Source of the DNA: Desulfolutivibrio sulfoxidireducens
GTDB taxonomy: Bacteria; Desulfobacterota; Desulfovibrionia; Desulfovibrionales; Desulfovibrionaceae
Direction of reading: 5' to 3'
NCBI RefSeq assembly: GCF_013376475.1
Contig: NZ_CP045508.1
Location: 3,012,001 to 3,076,000, forward strand
DNA: 64,000 nucleotides
Shown: piece after piece, positions 27,062 to 35,784 of the stretch
Layout: each line of letters starts with the position of its first letter
Numbering within the stretch: position 1 is the stretch's first letter
Program-made: the position numbers and the translations under genes
Notes under the pieces: generated by a model
Database searches by the model: none
Told to the model about the DNA's origin: nothing
Seen by the model: only the letters and a program-made list of their open reading frames with translations

Positions 27062-28413
27062 AAGACGCGCCCTTCGTCTCCACCACCAACGCCTGCAAGC
27101 TGTGTACGCCCCTGGGCGCGGCCCTGGCCTTTCGGGGCATCGAGGGGGCCATCCCCTTCCTGCACGGCTCCCAGGGCTGCGCCACCTACATGCGCCGCTA
27201 CATCATCAGCCACTTCCGCGAGCCCATGGACATCGCCTCCTCGGCGCTCGGCGAAAAGCAGGCGGTCTTCGGCGGCGGCCCGAACCTTAAAAAGGGCATC
27301 TTAAACGTCATGGAGAAGTACGGGGCCACGGTCATAGGCGTGGCCACCACCTGCCTGACCGAGACCATCGGCGACGACGTGCCCCGGCTGGTCTACGAAT
27401 TCAAGAAGGAATTCGCGGACCTGCCCCTGCCCGAGATCGTGACCGTGTCCACCCCGAGCTATTCCGGCACGCACATGGACGGCTGGCACGCGGCCATGGC
27501 CGCCACAGTGGACCAACTCGCCGATCCCGAGCCGGTCCGGCACGGCGGGGTGAACGTCCTGCCGGGGTTCGTCTCCCCGGAGGACATCCGGCACGTCAAG
27601 GACATCTTCGAGGACTTCGGCCTGGCCGCGACCATATTGCCGGACATCTCCGAGACCATGGATGGGCCCGCGCTTCTCGACTACGAAAAGATCCCCAAGG
27701 GCGGCACGCCCGTCTCCGGCATCAAGGCCATGTCCGGGGCCAGGGCCACGGTGGAGTTCGGCCGGCTTCTGGGGCTGGCCGAGAGCGCCGGCCACGTGCT
27801 TCAGCGCCGTTTCGGCGTGCCCCGGGTGTCGCTTGGCCTGCCCATGGGCATCCGCGAGACCGACGCCCTGTTCGCGGCCCTCGAAGACATCTCCGGCCGG
27901 CCCACCCCGGCCCGCTACGCCCGCGAACGCGGCCGCTACGTGGATTCGCTGGTGGACGGCCACAAGTACGTCTCGGGGAAAAGGGCCGTGGTCTACGGCG
28001 AAGAGGATCTGGTCATCGGCCTGACCGCGTTTCTGGCCGAGATCGGCGTCCACCCCGTCTTGGTGGCCACCGGCGGCAAGGACAAGGGTTTCAAGGCCGC
28101 CGTGGCCGCGGCCTGCGCCGACATGGTCCCCGAACTCCCGGCCATCCGCGAGGGCGTGGACTTCTTCGACATCGCCGCCGAGGCCGGGGAACTGGCCCCG
28201 GACCTCATGATCGGCCACAGCAAGGGCTACCGCTACGCCAAACAGTGGAACGCGCCCCTGGTGCGCGTGGGCTTCCCCCTTCACGACCGTTTCGGCGGCC
28301 AGCGGGTGCGCCATCTGTCCTACGGCGGGGCCCAGGCCCTTTTCGACCGGGTGGTCAACGCCGTCCTGGCCCGCCAGCAGGACGCCTGTCCCGTGGGCTA
28401 CGGCTACCTGTAA
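27058..28413 (+). CDS. nifN: Nitrogenase FeMo-cofactor scaffold protein NifN
   Basis: This 451-residue NifK paralogue is the partner of NifE. The ATG at 27058 overlaps the nifE stop. Conserved features are NACKLCTPLGAALAFRGIEG, FLHGSQGCATYMRRYIISHFREP, VATTCLTETIGDDV and the late VGFPLHDRFGGQRVRHLSYGGAQ. Length is normal. A longer frame reaching back into nifE is discarded because it precedes the conserved start. Confidence 0.97.
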   Translation: MKDAPFVSTTNACKLCTPLGAALAFRGIEGAIPFLHGSQGCATYMRRYIISHFREPMDIASSALGEKQAVFGGGPNLKKGILNVMEKYGATVIGVATTCLTETIGDDVPRLVYEFKKEFADLPLPEIVTVSTPSYSGTHMDGWHAAMAATVDQLADPEPVRHGGVNVLPGFVSPEDIRHVKDIFEDFGLAATILPDISETMDGPALLDYEKIPKGGTPVSGIKAMSGARATVEFGRLLGLAESAGHVLQRRFGVPRVSLGLPMGIRETDALFAALEDISGRPTPARYARERGRYVDSLVDGHKYVSGKRAVVYGEEDLVIGLTAFLAEIGVHPVLVATGGKDKGFKAAVAAACADMVPELPAIREGVDFFDIAAEAGELAPDLMIGHSKGYRYAKQWNAPLVRVGFPLHDRFGGQRVRHLSYGGAQALFDRVVNAVLARQQDACPVGYGYL

Positions 28414-28434
28414 GAAACCGCAAAGGAGCTTGCG

Positions 28435-29712
28435 ATGATTCCCGAAAGAGACGCCTCCCGCCACCCCTGCTTCAACAAGGCCGCCTCGGGACACTGCGGC
28501 CGGGTGCACCTGCCCGTGGCCCCCAAATGCAATATCCGCTGCAACTACTGCGACCGCAAGCACGACTGCGTCAACGAATCGCGCCCCGGGGTGTCCAGCG
28601 CCGTGCTCACCCCGCCCCAGGCCCTGGCCTACATGAGGCAGGTCCTGGAACGCGAGCCGCGCATCACCGTGGCCGGCATCGCCGGACCCGGCGACCCCAT
28701 GGCCAACTGGGCCGAGACCCACCACACCCTGCGGCTGCTCAAGGAACACTACCCGCACCTGCTCTTCTGCCTGTCCACCAACGGCCTGGCCCTGCCCGAC
28801 CATGTGGACGAACTGGCCGAGGTCGGGGCCACCCACGTCACCGTGACCATCAACGCCGTGGACCCGGCCGTCGGCGCCGAGATCTACGGCTGGGTGCGCG
28901 ACGGCAAACTGATCCTGCGCGGCCGCGACGCCGCCGCACTGCTCATCGGCCGCCAGCTCGAATCCGTGCGCCGGCTCAAGGACCGGGGCATCACCGTCAA
29001 GATCAACACCATCCTCATTCCCGGCAAGAACGACCACCACATCGGCCAGGTGGCCGCCACCGTGGCCGCTCTTGGCGCGGACATCCACAACATCATCCCC
29101 ATGTTCCCCACGGCCAACACGCCCTTTGAGGACATCCCCGAACCCGGCAAGGAGCAGGTCGAGGCCGCCCGCCGGGCATCCGTGGTCCACCTGCCCCAGA
29201 TGACCCACTGCCGTCGCTGCCGGGCCGACGCGGTGGGCCTTTTGTGCTCGGACCTGTCCGGCGAACTGAGCGAGACGCTTCGGGCCTGCTCCCGCATCGT
29301 GCCCGGGGCGGGGGAAAACCGGCCGTACGTGGCCGTGGCCAGCCGCGAGGGCATGCTCATCAACCTGCACCTGGGCGAGGCCTGGGCCTTCCATATCTAC
29401 GGCAAAAACGACGAGGGCGTCTTCCTTGTCGAGGAACGCGCCGCCCCGGAACCCGGCGGCGGCCCAAGGCGCTGGGAGGAACTGGCCCGGACGCTTAAGG
29501 ACTGCCGCGCGATATTGTGCTCGGCCTACGGCGAGACGCCGGCCAAAATCCTTATGGATCGGGGGATCATGGTCCACGGCTGCGCCGGCCTTGTGGAGGA
29601 CGGCGTGGAGGAGGCCTTCGGGACAGGGGGACTGACGAGCCTCAAGTCCCGCCGCCAGGGCCTCTCCGGGGCCTGCCGGTGCGGCGGCGGCAGCGGCGAG
29701 GGGTGTGGATGA
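28435..29712 (+). CDS. nifB: NifB radical SAM enzyme fused to a NafY/NifX domain
   Basis: This 425-residue protein makes NifB-cofactor, the 8Fe-9S-C precursor of FeMo-co. The radical SAM cysteines are C32, C36 and C39 (CNIRCNYC), followed by GIAGPGDPMANW for SAM binding; additional cluster ligands lie at HPCFNKAA, GHCGR and MTHCRRCRADAVGLL. From about residue 305 (RPYVAVASREGMLINLHLG) a NifX/NafY dinitrogenase cofactor-binding domain is fused, common in Desulfovibrio and clostridia and probably holding the product for hand-over to NifEN. The last 25 residues are Gly/Cys/Arg-rich and look unstructured. Confidence 0.96.
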   Translation: MIPERDASRHPCFNKAASGHCGRVHLPVAPKCNIRCNYCDRKHDCVNESRPGVSSAVLTPPQALAYMRQVLEREPRITVAGIAGPGDPMANWAETHHTLRLLKEHYPHLLFCLSTNGLALPDHVDELAEVGATHVTVTINAVDPAVGAEIYGWVRDGKLILRGRDAAALLIGRQLESVRRLKDRGITVKINTILIPGKNDHHIGQVAATVAALGADIHNIIPMFPTANTPFEDIPEPGKEQVEAARRASVVHLPQMTHCRRCRADAVGLLCSDLSGELSETLRACSRIVPGAGENRPYVAVASREGMLINLHLGEAWAFHIYGKNDEGVFLVEERAAPEPGGGPRRWEELARTLKDCRAILCSAYGETPAKILMDRGIMVHGCAGLVEDGVEEAFGTGGLTSLKSRRQGLSGACRCGGGSGEGCG

Positions 29713-29750
29713 GAGGGAGGATTGTGGGGAGCAGGGAACGTATGCTCTTT

Positions 29751-29849
29751 TGCGGGGAGGAGGCGTCGCCTCCTCCCCGCACCCCACCACCATCGGGGGG
29801 AATCATTCCCCCCGAACCCCCCACATCCCCGCAACCTTCGGTTGCGGGG
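29751..29849. repeat. Cluster of three extragenic palindromes including the shared 21-base core
   Basis: Three perfect palindromes stand in a row between the convergent genes nifB and cheV: 29751-29781 (arms TGCGGGGAGGAGGCG, one-base centre), 29794-29814 (arm CGGGGGGAAT, centre C) and 29827-29849 (arms CCCCGCAACC, loop TTC). The middle one is identical to bases 35516-35536. They may act as bidirectional terminators, but the repeated core suggests a dispersed repeat family. Confidence 0.85.
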
Positions 29850-29934
29850 GCCGCGGCGCTTGACGGGCGATATTGCGACCCGAAAGGAAGTGTTTTCAGG
29901 GGGATGGAGACAGGGGAAAAAATGGGGAAAAAAG

Positions 29935-30918
29935 CTAACGCCGCAAGGCGACAATGTTGTTGTAGGCCAGTTCCCTGGCCCGCTCGGCCAGAATCTTCAT
30001 GTCCGGCTTGGACACCTGCTCGTCGGCCCCCACGGCAAGACCCTTGTGCCGCAGGCTCTCGGTGATCAGCGAGGAAAAAAGGATCACCGGAAGCTGACAC
30101 AGAACCGGGTCCTCCTTGATGCGCTTGGTCAGGCTGTGCCCGTCCATGGCCGGCATCTCGATGTCGGAAATAACGATGTGCACAAAATCGAAAAGAGTCT
30201 TGCCCTCGGCCTGGATCGTCTCCTTGAAGCGACACAGGATGTCCCAGGCCTCGCGGCCGTTGATCGCCGCCGTCACCTCGAACCCGGCCCGCTCCAGGGA
30301 CTTGACCATCATGTTGCGGATGGTGCCCGAATCGTCGGCCACCAGCACCCTGAAGACCATGTCCTTGTCAGGAAGCTCCATGCGCTCTTCGACGAACGTC
30401 TTCTCGTCCAGTTCGCGCAGGGCCAGATTGGGATTTAAGTCCCCGATGATCTTTTCCATGTCCAAAATGAAAAGGATCCGGTCCTCCATGCGCACCACGC
30501 CGGTTACGCTCTCCCCGGAAAACACGCTGACCTGGCGGCTGGGCGGATCGATGCGCTCCCAACTCAGACGATGGATGCGGTTGACCCCGGAAACCCGAAA
30601 GGCGTTGACCACGTTGTTGAACTCCGTGACCACAACCTTGTCCGTGTCGCTTTGATACTTCTCCTTGCCAAGCCATCTACACAAGTCGACCAACGGCACA
30701 ACCTTGTTGCGCAGGTTGAAGGTGCCCATGACGCACGGATGCGGGGTCTGGGGAAGCTCCGTGACCTTGGGCATGCGGATGATTTCCAGAACCTTGGCCA
30801 CGTTGACGCCGTAATGTCCGGTGTATTTCGCGCCGGAGGGCAGGCTTTCATCCAGAAAAAATTCTACGATTTCAAGCTCATTTGTGCCTGATTCAAGAAG
30901 AATATTGGTCTGCGCCAT
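29935..30918 (-). CDS. cheV: Chemotaxis coupling/response protein CheV
   Basis: This 327-residue protein has an N-terminal CheW domain (about residues 15-165, with VLEIIRMPKVTELPQTPHPCVMG and NKVVPLVDLCRWLG) and a C-terminal receiver domain (about 190-320) whose phospho-acceptor Asp lies in VISDIEMPAMDGH, with acidic pair VLVADDSGTIR. CheV links receptors to CheA and helps adapt signalling. It is monocistronic and faces nifB. No other chemotaxis gene is in the window. Confidence 0.95.
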   Translation of the reverse strand: MAQTNILLESGTNELEIVEFFLDESLPSGAKYTGHYGVNVAKVLEIIRMPKVTELPQTPHPCVMGTFNLRNKVVPLVDLCRWLGKEKYQSDTDKVVVTEFNNVVNAFRVSGVNRIHRLSWERIDPPSRQVSVFSGESVTGVVRMEDRILFILDMEKIIGDLNPNLALRELDEKTFVEERMELPDKDMVFRVLVADDSGTIRNMMVKSLERAGFEVTAAINGREAWDILCRFKETIQAEGKTLFDFVHIVISDIEMPAMDGHSLTKRIKEDPVLCQLPVILFSSLITESLRHKGLAVGADEQVSKPDMKILAERARELAYNNIVALRR

Positions 30919-31180
30919 GTCGTCGCGCTGCTCCGCTCGAAAGGGGTAAGGAGAGAATCGACCACGTCTGGCCCGTTTTGCACGTCACATGAAAACTAGC
31001 ACGCCATCACCCGGATTGAAAGCGGGAAGATTGGGTTTCCGATTTCTCCGTGATTCCGGGACCTGCGAAGCGTCGCGGCGGCCGCACACTCTTCCGACGC
31101 ATTTTTTCATTGCCATTCCGTGGTCAAGGAGTATGCAGTATGAAGCCGGAAATGCCTGAATCCGCCCTTGGGGGGCAACC

Positions 31181-31993
31181 ATGCTCAATCCCGCCATGTT
31201 TCGCCGTTGGCTTCTCGCCCCGCTGCTGGCCATGGCCCTTTCCCCGGCCGTCTCCCCGGTCATCCCCGCATCCGCCCGGGAAAAAACCCTGACCGTCCTG
31301 GTCTTCCACCGGCCGCCCTACTACATTGTGGAAAATGGCCGGCCCGTTGGAGGCCTCCTCGTCGACATCACCCGAAAGGCCCTTGTCGCGGCGAACATCC
31401 CCCACGTCTTCGTGGAGGCCCCCCCAAAACGCATCCTCAAGACCCTCGCGGACGACCAGGAATACGCCTGCTCCGTGGGCTGGTTCAAAACCACGGAGCG
31501 CGAACGCTTTGCCCGGTTCAGCGACCCCATCTATACCGGCCAGCCCATGGGCGCGGCCATGCGCCCCGACCTGGCGAAAACGCTGCCGCATGATCCCGCC
31601 ATCGCCGATCTGGCGCACAAAAACCTGAGACTTGGCCTGCGCGCGGGATTCTCCTACGGGGAGTGGCTGGACGCAAAACTGGCCGGACACCGGGGCACGA
31701 CCGACCTGTCGGTGACCGAAAACCACCAGCTCCTGGAGATGATCGCCCGCAACCGTATCGACTACACCGTCATCGACCCCGAGGAATACGCCTGGCTCGT
31801 CTCCCAAAGCCAGGATATCCGCAAACACACCACGTTCGTCGCCCTGCGCGACATCCCCCCGGAGACCCCCCGCCATCTCATGTGCGGCCAGGCCGTGCCC
31901 CCGGAGGTCATCGCCCGCCTCAACGCCGCCCTGGTCCGTCCGCCGACGGAACCGAGCCCGGAACGCACAAAAATACCCTCTCCCGCCCCATAA
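31181..31993 (+). CDS. Periplasmic solute-binding protein, amino-acid (SBP_bac_3) type
   Basis: This 270-residue protein has a signal peptide ending PASA near residue 31 and a mature start REKTLTVLVFHRPPYYIVENGRPVGGLLVDITRKAL, typical of extracellular solute-binding family 3. A short form of the family fold follows, with MIARNRIDYTVIDPEEY near the hinge. No permease or ATPase is adjacent, so it is an orphan: it may serve a distant transporter or sensor. A promoter was not identified in the 262-base spacer to cheV. Confidence 0.8.
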   Translation: MLNPAMFRRWLLAPLLAMALSPAVSPVIPASAREKTLTVLVFHRPPYYIVENGRPVGGLLVDITRKALVAANIPHVFVEAPPKRILKTLADDQEYACSVGWFKTTERERFARFSDPIYTGQPMGAAMRPDLAKTLPHDPAIADLAHKNLRLGLRAGFSYGEWLDAKLAGHRGTTDLSVTENHQLLEMIARNRIDYTVIDPEEYAWLVSQSQDIRKHTTFVALRDIPPETPRHLMCGQAVPPEVIARLNAALVRPPTEPSPERTKIPSPAP

Positions 31994-32096
31994 TCCGGCC
32001 CCATCGGAAGATACGCCGCATCGGACCTCATCGGGCGCGGTCTTCGCTGGGAGAAGGCGGCTCGCCCCGTCTCTCCGGAAAACGCGACATCGGCCC

Positions 32097-32558
32097 TCAA
32101 TGCACCCGGCCGCCGGGATCCGATGCCTGACGGGACAGGGGACACTCCGTCCCGGTTTCCGGATGCGCCCGGCCAAGCCGATGCAGTTCCACAGCCCGCC
32201 GCAGATCGAGGCGGAACCGGGCCAGCATCTCGTTCTCGGCCAGAAAATCGTAAAAAAGCCGCAGGCCGTGGGAAAAAACCCGCATCTTGCCGTCCTTGTC
32301 CAGCCTTCCCAGGGCGACCCGATGCCGCCAGGGTTTGTCCATGACCGCCAGAAACGGCCGGGCCCCGTCCCGAAGGCAGATCAGCCGAATCTCGTGGTCC
32401 TGGCCCAGAAACGACTGGGAGGCCAGTTCCCCTCCCCTCTCGGGAGCCCGGCCGCTCCCCATGATGGACGCGCGCATCATGTCCAGCAAACGGCTCATCG
32501 TGTCCAGAAAAGTCGCGAAATCATCGGCCGTGGCGGCCGGACCGTCGCTCTCCCGCAT
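32097..32558 (-). CDS. Conserved-looking protein of unknown function
   Basis: The ATG at 32558 with GGAGGAG 6-7 bases upstream gives 153 residues starting MRESDGPAATADDFATFLDT; longer frames upstream lack a ribosome site. The sequence has a helical N-terminal part (FLDTMSRLLDMMRASIMGSG), then GQDHEIRLICLRDGARPFLAVMD and a long helix FYDFLAENEMLARFRLDLRRAVELH. It is cytoplasmic by composition. No family or function is recognised. It is convergent with the solute-binding protein gene. Confidence 0.6.
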   Translation of the reverse strand: MRESDGPAATADDFATFLDTMSRLLDMMRASIMGSGRAPERGGELASQSFLGQDHEIRLICLRDGARPFLAVMDKPWRHRVALGRLDKDGKMRVFSHGLRLFYDFLAENEMLARFRLDLRRAVELHRLGRAHPETGTECPLSRQASDPGGRVH

Positions 32559-32778
32559 GCCGGGCTCCTCCGGGTTACGCTGACTGTGAACCCAGGTACA
32601 TATCGGATTGTTTTTTCCCACTCGCTCGCAGGCACCCGCCTCACGGCCGCCGCATCCCCAGTTCGACAACCGCTTCCCAATCCCATCGCCGTCGCGGACG
32701 AAAGCGCCCACTCCTTGCCGTGGCGCGTGACGCGCCGTAGCCCCGCTCCCGTGGCTTCCGTCACCCGCCGGACGCTCC

Positions 32779-32812
32779 AAAAAAACGGCCCATCCCCGCG
32801 GACAGGCCGTTT
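32779..32812 (-). terminator. Rho-independent terminator of the M16 peptidase gene
   Basis: On the minus strand AAACGGCC and GGCCGTTT pair around a 14-base loop and are followed by a T run, 28 bases behind the stop codon. Confidence 0.85.
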
Positions 32813-32839
32813 CGCATCCCCGTGAGCGATCCCGGCGTC

Positions 32840-35470
32840 CTACGGCTCGATACGCATCACGTAGGCCTTCCCCGGATCGAGATACTTTCCGGCCAGATCA
32901 CGCAGGTCCTTGGCCGACAGGGTCACGGCCTTCTCGATGACCTCCCGGTCATGGTCGAGGCCATAGCCGTACACCAACTCCCGGGCGGCCTCGTTGCTTC
33001 GCGCCCCAAGCCGCTGCCGCTCGCGGTGGTAGTCGCCCCACAAGAGGTTCTTGGCCCGCGACACCTCGGCCTCGGGCAGATCGGCCGCCGCCAGCCCAGC
33101 CGCCACCCGCTTGAAGCCTTCCATGGCCCGCTCGGCCTTTTGGGGCTCGGTGCCGATATAAAAGGCCATGAATCCGGTATGGACCGACTGCCACAAAAAC
33201 GAGGTTACCGAATAGCCCAGACTCTCCTTCTCGCGCAGGTCCTTGAACAAAAGGCCCCCCTGCCCGGCCAGGACGGTGTTGAGCAGCTCAAGCCCCGGCG
33301 TCTGCGGAGCGTTCGTGCCGGGCACCGGAAAAACCAGCAGGAGATGGGACTGGTTGCGCTCGGCCAGGGTCAGCTTCTCCTCCCGCTTCTTGCCCCATTC
33401 GGGAGTGGCGAAGGCATACGGCTCGGCCGGACCGCACCACGCGGCAAGCGAGGTGGCCAGCTCCACCACCTTGGCCCGGTCGAACTCCCCGCACACGGAC
33501 AAGACCCACGGCATACGCATCTGCCTGGCCATGAACCGGCGCGCGTCGTCCGGGGTAAAGGCCGCCACCCGGGCCGGATCGCCCAGCCGGGTATAGGAAT
33601 AGCCGCCCCCGGAATAGAGAAAGGGGAAAAGCTTGCGGAAGGCCAGCCCCATGGGCTCGTCCTCCTGGCGCTTGATGCCCGCAAGCTGGCTTTGCCTGGT
33701 CCGCTCCACTTCCTTTTCCGCAAAGGCCGGCTCGCGCAAGACCTCGGCGAAAAGCCCCAGCAGGTCAGCGGCGAACCGCGACGGATAGCGCGCCTCGACA
33801 CTGAACGTGTCCCGCCCGGACGCGGCGGAAAGCGAGGCCGCCCGGTCGGACAAAAAGTCCTGGATCTCCACGGCCCCGCGCTTGGTCGTACCCATGATCA
33901 GGGCGTCCGAGGCCAGTTGGGCCAGGCCCTGTTCGTCAGGGGCCAAAAGCATGTCCCCGCCGGCGAAGACCATGGATACGGCGGCATAGGGCAAGGCCTG
34001 GTCCGGTGAAAGGACCAGCCGGTGTCCGCCGCCCAGATCGACGATCTCGGTCCCGCCGGCCTTTGTGCCCGCGAGGTCGGTTTTCGCCGCGCCGGCCCCG
34101 GCCGGCCAGACGGCGGCCACGGCCTTTTCCAGGGCCTCGGCGGAAACCTTGCCCTGGGCGTCCCGGGGCAGAAGGGCCACGGCCCGCAGATCGCCCGGCT
34201 TGAGCCAGGCGTCGATCACGCCCTGAAGCTCCTTTCTGTCCACCTGCCCGGCCGCCCGCAGATAATTGGCCTCGCCCCCGGTCCCGTACCCGAAAAACAC
34301 GAACGAGCCGAATTTCGCGGCCAGCCCCGGGATGGTCTCCCTGGCCCGAAACAGGGCGTCCTCCAGGTTGAGCTTGGCCCGCTCGATCTCCCGGTCCGTG
34401 AAGTCCTCGGCCTTGAGCCCGGCCAGGTCGTCCAGAAGCTCCTTCCAGAAGGTCTCCAGATTGGCCGCGTCGAGCGTGGCCCCGATATACAAAATCCCCC
34501 CGCGCTCAAGGGTCATGGACGAGGCCGAAATCTCGTCCACCAGCCGCTTTTCGTACTTGAACCGGCGGTACAAACGCGAGGTCTCGTCCCCGCCCAGAAG
34601 CTGGGCGAAGATCTCAAGCGCCGCCTCCCGTGGCGCGCGCATGCCCGGGGTGGGAAAGGCCACGCTCAGATAGACCTTGTTCCACTCCCCGAACTCCACC
34701 TTGACCTCGGGCCTGGCCCCGGCCGTCCGGACCAGGGGCATGGGCGGAATGATGGTCCGGTCGTTTTTCATGTCCCCGAAAAGGGCCTCGGCCTTGTGCA
34801 GCACCTCGCCGGCGTCGACCTTGCCGGCCACCACCAAAAGCATGGACTGGGGCTGATACCACCGCGCCACATGGGCCTTGAGGTCCTCACGGGAAAACCC
34901 GGCCACCCGTTCCCTGGACCCGATGATCGGCCGCTCATACCCCGTCCCCGGCCACATCAGGGCCTGCAGGTCCTGGAACATCACGTCCTGCGGATCGTCG
35001 CGGCCCCGGTCGATCTCGGCCAGGACCACCTTTTTTTCGCTCTCAAGCTCCGAGGGCTCGAACCTGGCCCCGAAAATCATGTCCTTGATGACCTCAAGCC
35101 CCACCAGCCACCGGTCCGCCGGCAGGTCGGCATAGTACATGGTATAGTCGAAACTGGTGGCCGCGTTCACAGCACCCCCGGCGCTCTCGATGTCCTTGGC
35201 CGCCTGCCCGGCCCCCCGGGTCTCGGTGCTCTTGAACACCATGTGCTCCAGCAGATGGCTGATCCCGGACTGCTCCGGCGTCTCGTAGGCCGATCCGGCA
35301 TGCACGTACAGCCGCACCGAGGCCAACGGAAAGCGCTCGTCCTCCAACACGGCCACGGTCATCCCGTTTTTAAGCACGTACACCCGGGGGACACTCGCAT
35401 CGGACCCGGCCACGGCCACGCCCGCCAGAACGACCACCAACATCACCGCCAACATCATCTTGCGTAACAT
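32840..35470 (-). CDS. Tandem M16 zinc peptidase, exported
   Basis: This 876-residue protein has a signal peptide (MLRKMMLAVMLVVVLAGVAVAG) and two M16 repeats. The zinc site HxxEH is H72-L-L-E75-H76 in SGISHLLEHMVF, with the third ligand Glu in LESEKKVVLAEIDRG near residue 150; the C-terminal repeat (from about 450) lacks the motif, as in other pitrilysin-like two-domain enzymes. It probably trims peptides in the periplasm. Its upstream spacer is unusually rich in palindromes, so expression may be affected by them. Confidence 0.9.
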   Translation of the reverse strand: MLRKMMLAVMLVVVLAGVAVAGSDASVPRVYVLKNGMTVAVLEDERFPLASVRLYVHAGSAYETPEQSGISHLLEHMVFKSTETRGAGQAAKDIESAGGAVNAATSFDYTMYYADLPADRWLVGLEVIKDMIFGARFEPSELESEKKVVLAEIDRGRDDPQDVMFQDLQALMWPGTGYERPIIGSRERVAGFSREDLKAHVARWYQPQSMLLVVAGKVDAGEVLHKAEALFGDMKNDRTIIPPMPLVRTAGARPEVKVEFGEWNKVYLSVAFPTPGMRAPREAALEIFAQLLGGDETSRLYRRFKYEKRLVDEISASSMTLERGGILYIGATLDAANLETFWKELLDDLAGLKAEDFTDREIERAKLNLEDALFRARETIPGLAAKFGSFVFFGYGTGGEANYLRAAGQVDRKELQGVIDAWLKPGDLRAVALLPRDAQGKVSAEALEKAVAAVWPAGAGAAKTDLAGTKAGGTEIVDLGGGHRLVLSPDQALPYAAVSMVFAGGDMLLAPDEQGLAQLASDALIMGTTKRGAVEIQDFLSDRAASLSAASGRDTFSVEARYPSRFAADLLGLFAEVLREPAFAEKEVERTRQSQLAGIKRQEDEPMGLAFRKLFPFLYSGGGYSYTRLGDPARVAAFTPDDARRFMARQMRMPWVLSVCGEFDRAKVVELATSLAAWCGPAEPYAFATPEWGKKREEKLTLAERNQSHLLLVFPVPGTNAPQTPGLELLNTVLAGQGGLLFKDLREKESLGYSVTSFLWQSVHTGFMAFYIGTEPQKAERAMEGFKRVAAGLAAADLPEAEVSRAKNLLWGDYHRERQRLGARSNEAARELVYGYGLDHDREVIEKAVTLSAKDLRDLAGKYLDPGKAYVMRIEP

Positions 35471-35489
35471 CTGCGTTCCTCCATAGTTC

Positions 35490-35784
35490 CCGGGGCTGCC
35501 GCCCCGGACCCCGCCCGGGGGGAATCATTCCCCCCGGACCCCCTTACTCCCGGCCCGGACGCGGGTTCCCAGGCGCTACGCGCCTGGGAACCCGCGTCCG
35601 GGCCGGGAAATCAAGGGGCACGGAGGTGATCATGCCCTCCGGCCAGGGCGCGAAGGCCTTGCGCCTGTGTTTTCGCGGCGGGCTTTAGCCCGAGAGCTTT
35701 GCTCTCGGGCTAAAGCCCGCCGCGTAACACGGGGTGCAGGGGGCTTAGCCCCCTGCCGGGGGGTTCGGGGGGCGGAGCCCCCCG
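35490..35784. repeat. Dense array of extragenic palindromes
   Basis: Six perfect palindromes follow each other: 35490-35507 (CCGGGGC, loop TGCC), 35516-35536 (same 21-base core as at 29794), 35548-35608 (29-base arms, loop TAC), 35674-35724 (24-base arms, loop TTT), 35736-35756 (arms of 10 around one base) and 35766-35784 (8-base arms, loop GGA). The last two lie in or across the 3' end of the neighbouring radical SAM gene. Arms differ in sequence, so this is not one simple repeat. Confidence 0.9.

Noticed and set aside
27301-29793. Very long minus-strand reading frame (830 codons) opposite nifN-nifB
   Set aside because: It mirrors two well-identified nif genes, has His/Gly/Ala-rich shadow composition and no recognisable domain; GC-rich DNA gives such frames by chance.
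29751-35784. Palindrome clusters as CRISPR arrays
   Set aside because: Repeats are not directly repeated at regular spacing, there are no unique spacers between identical repeats and no cas genes nearby.
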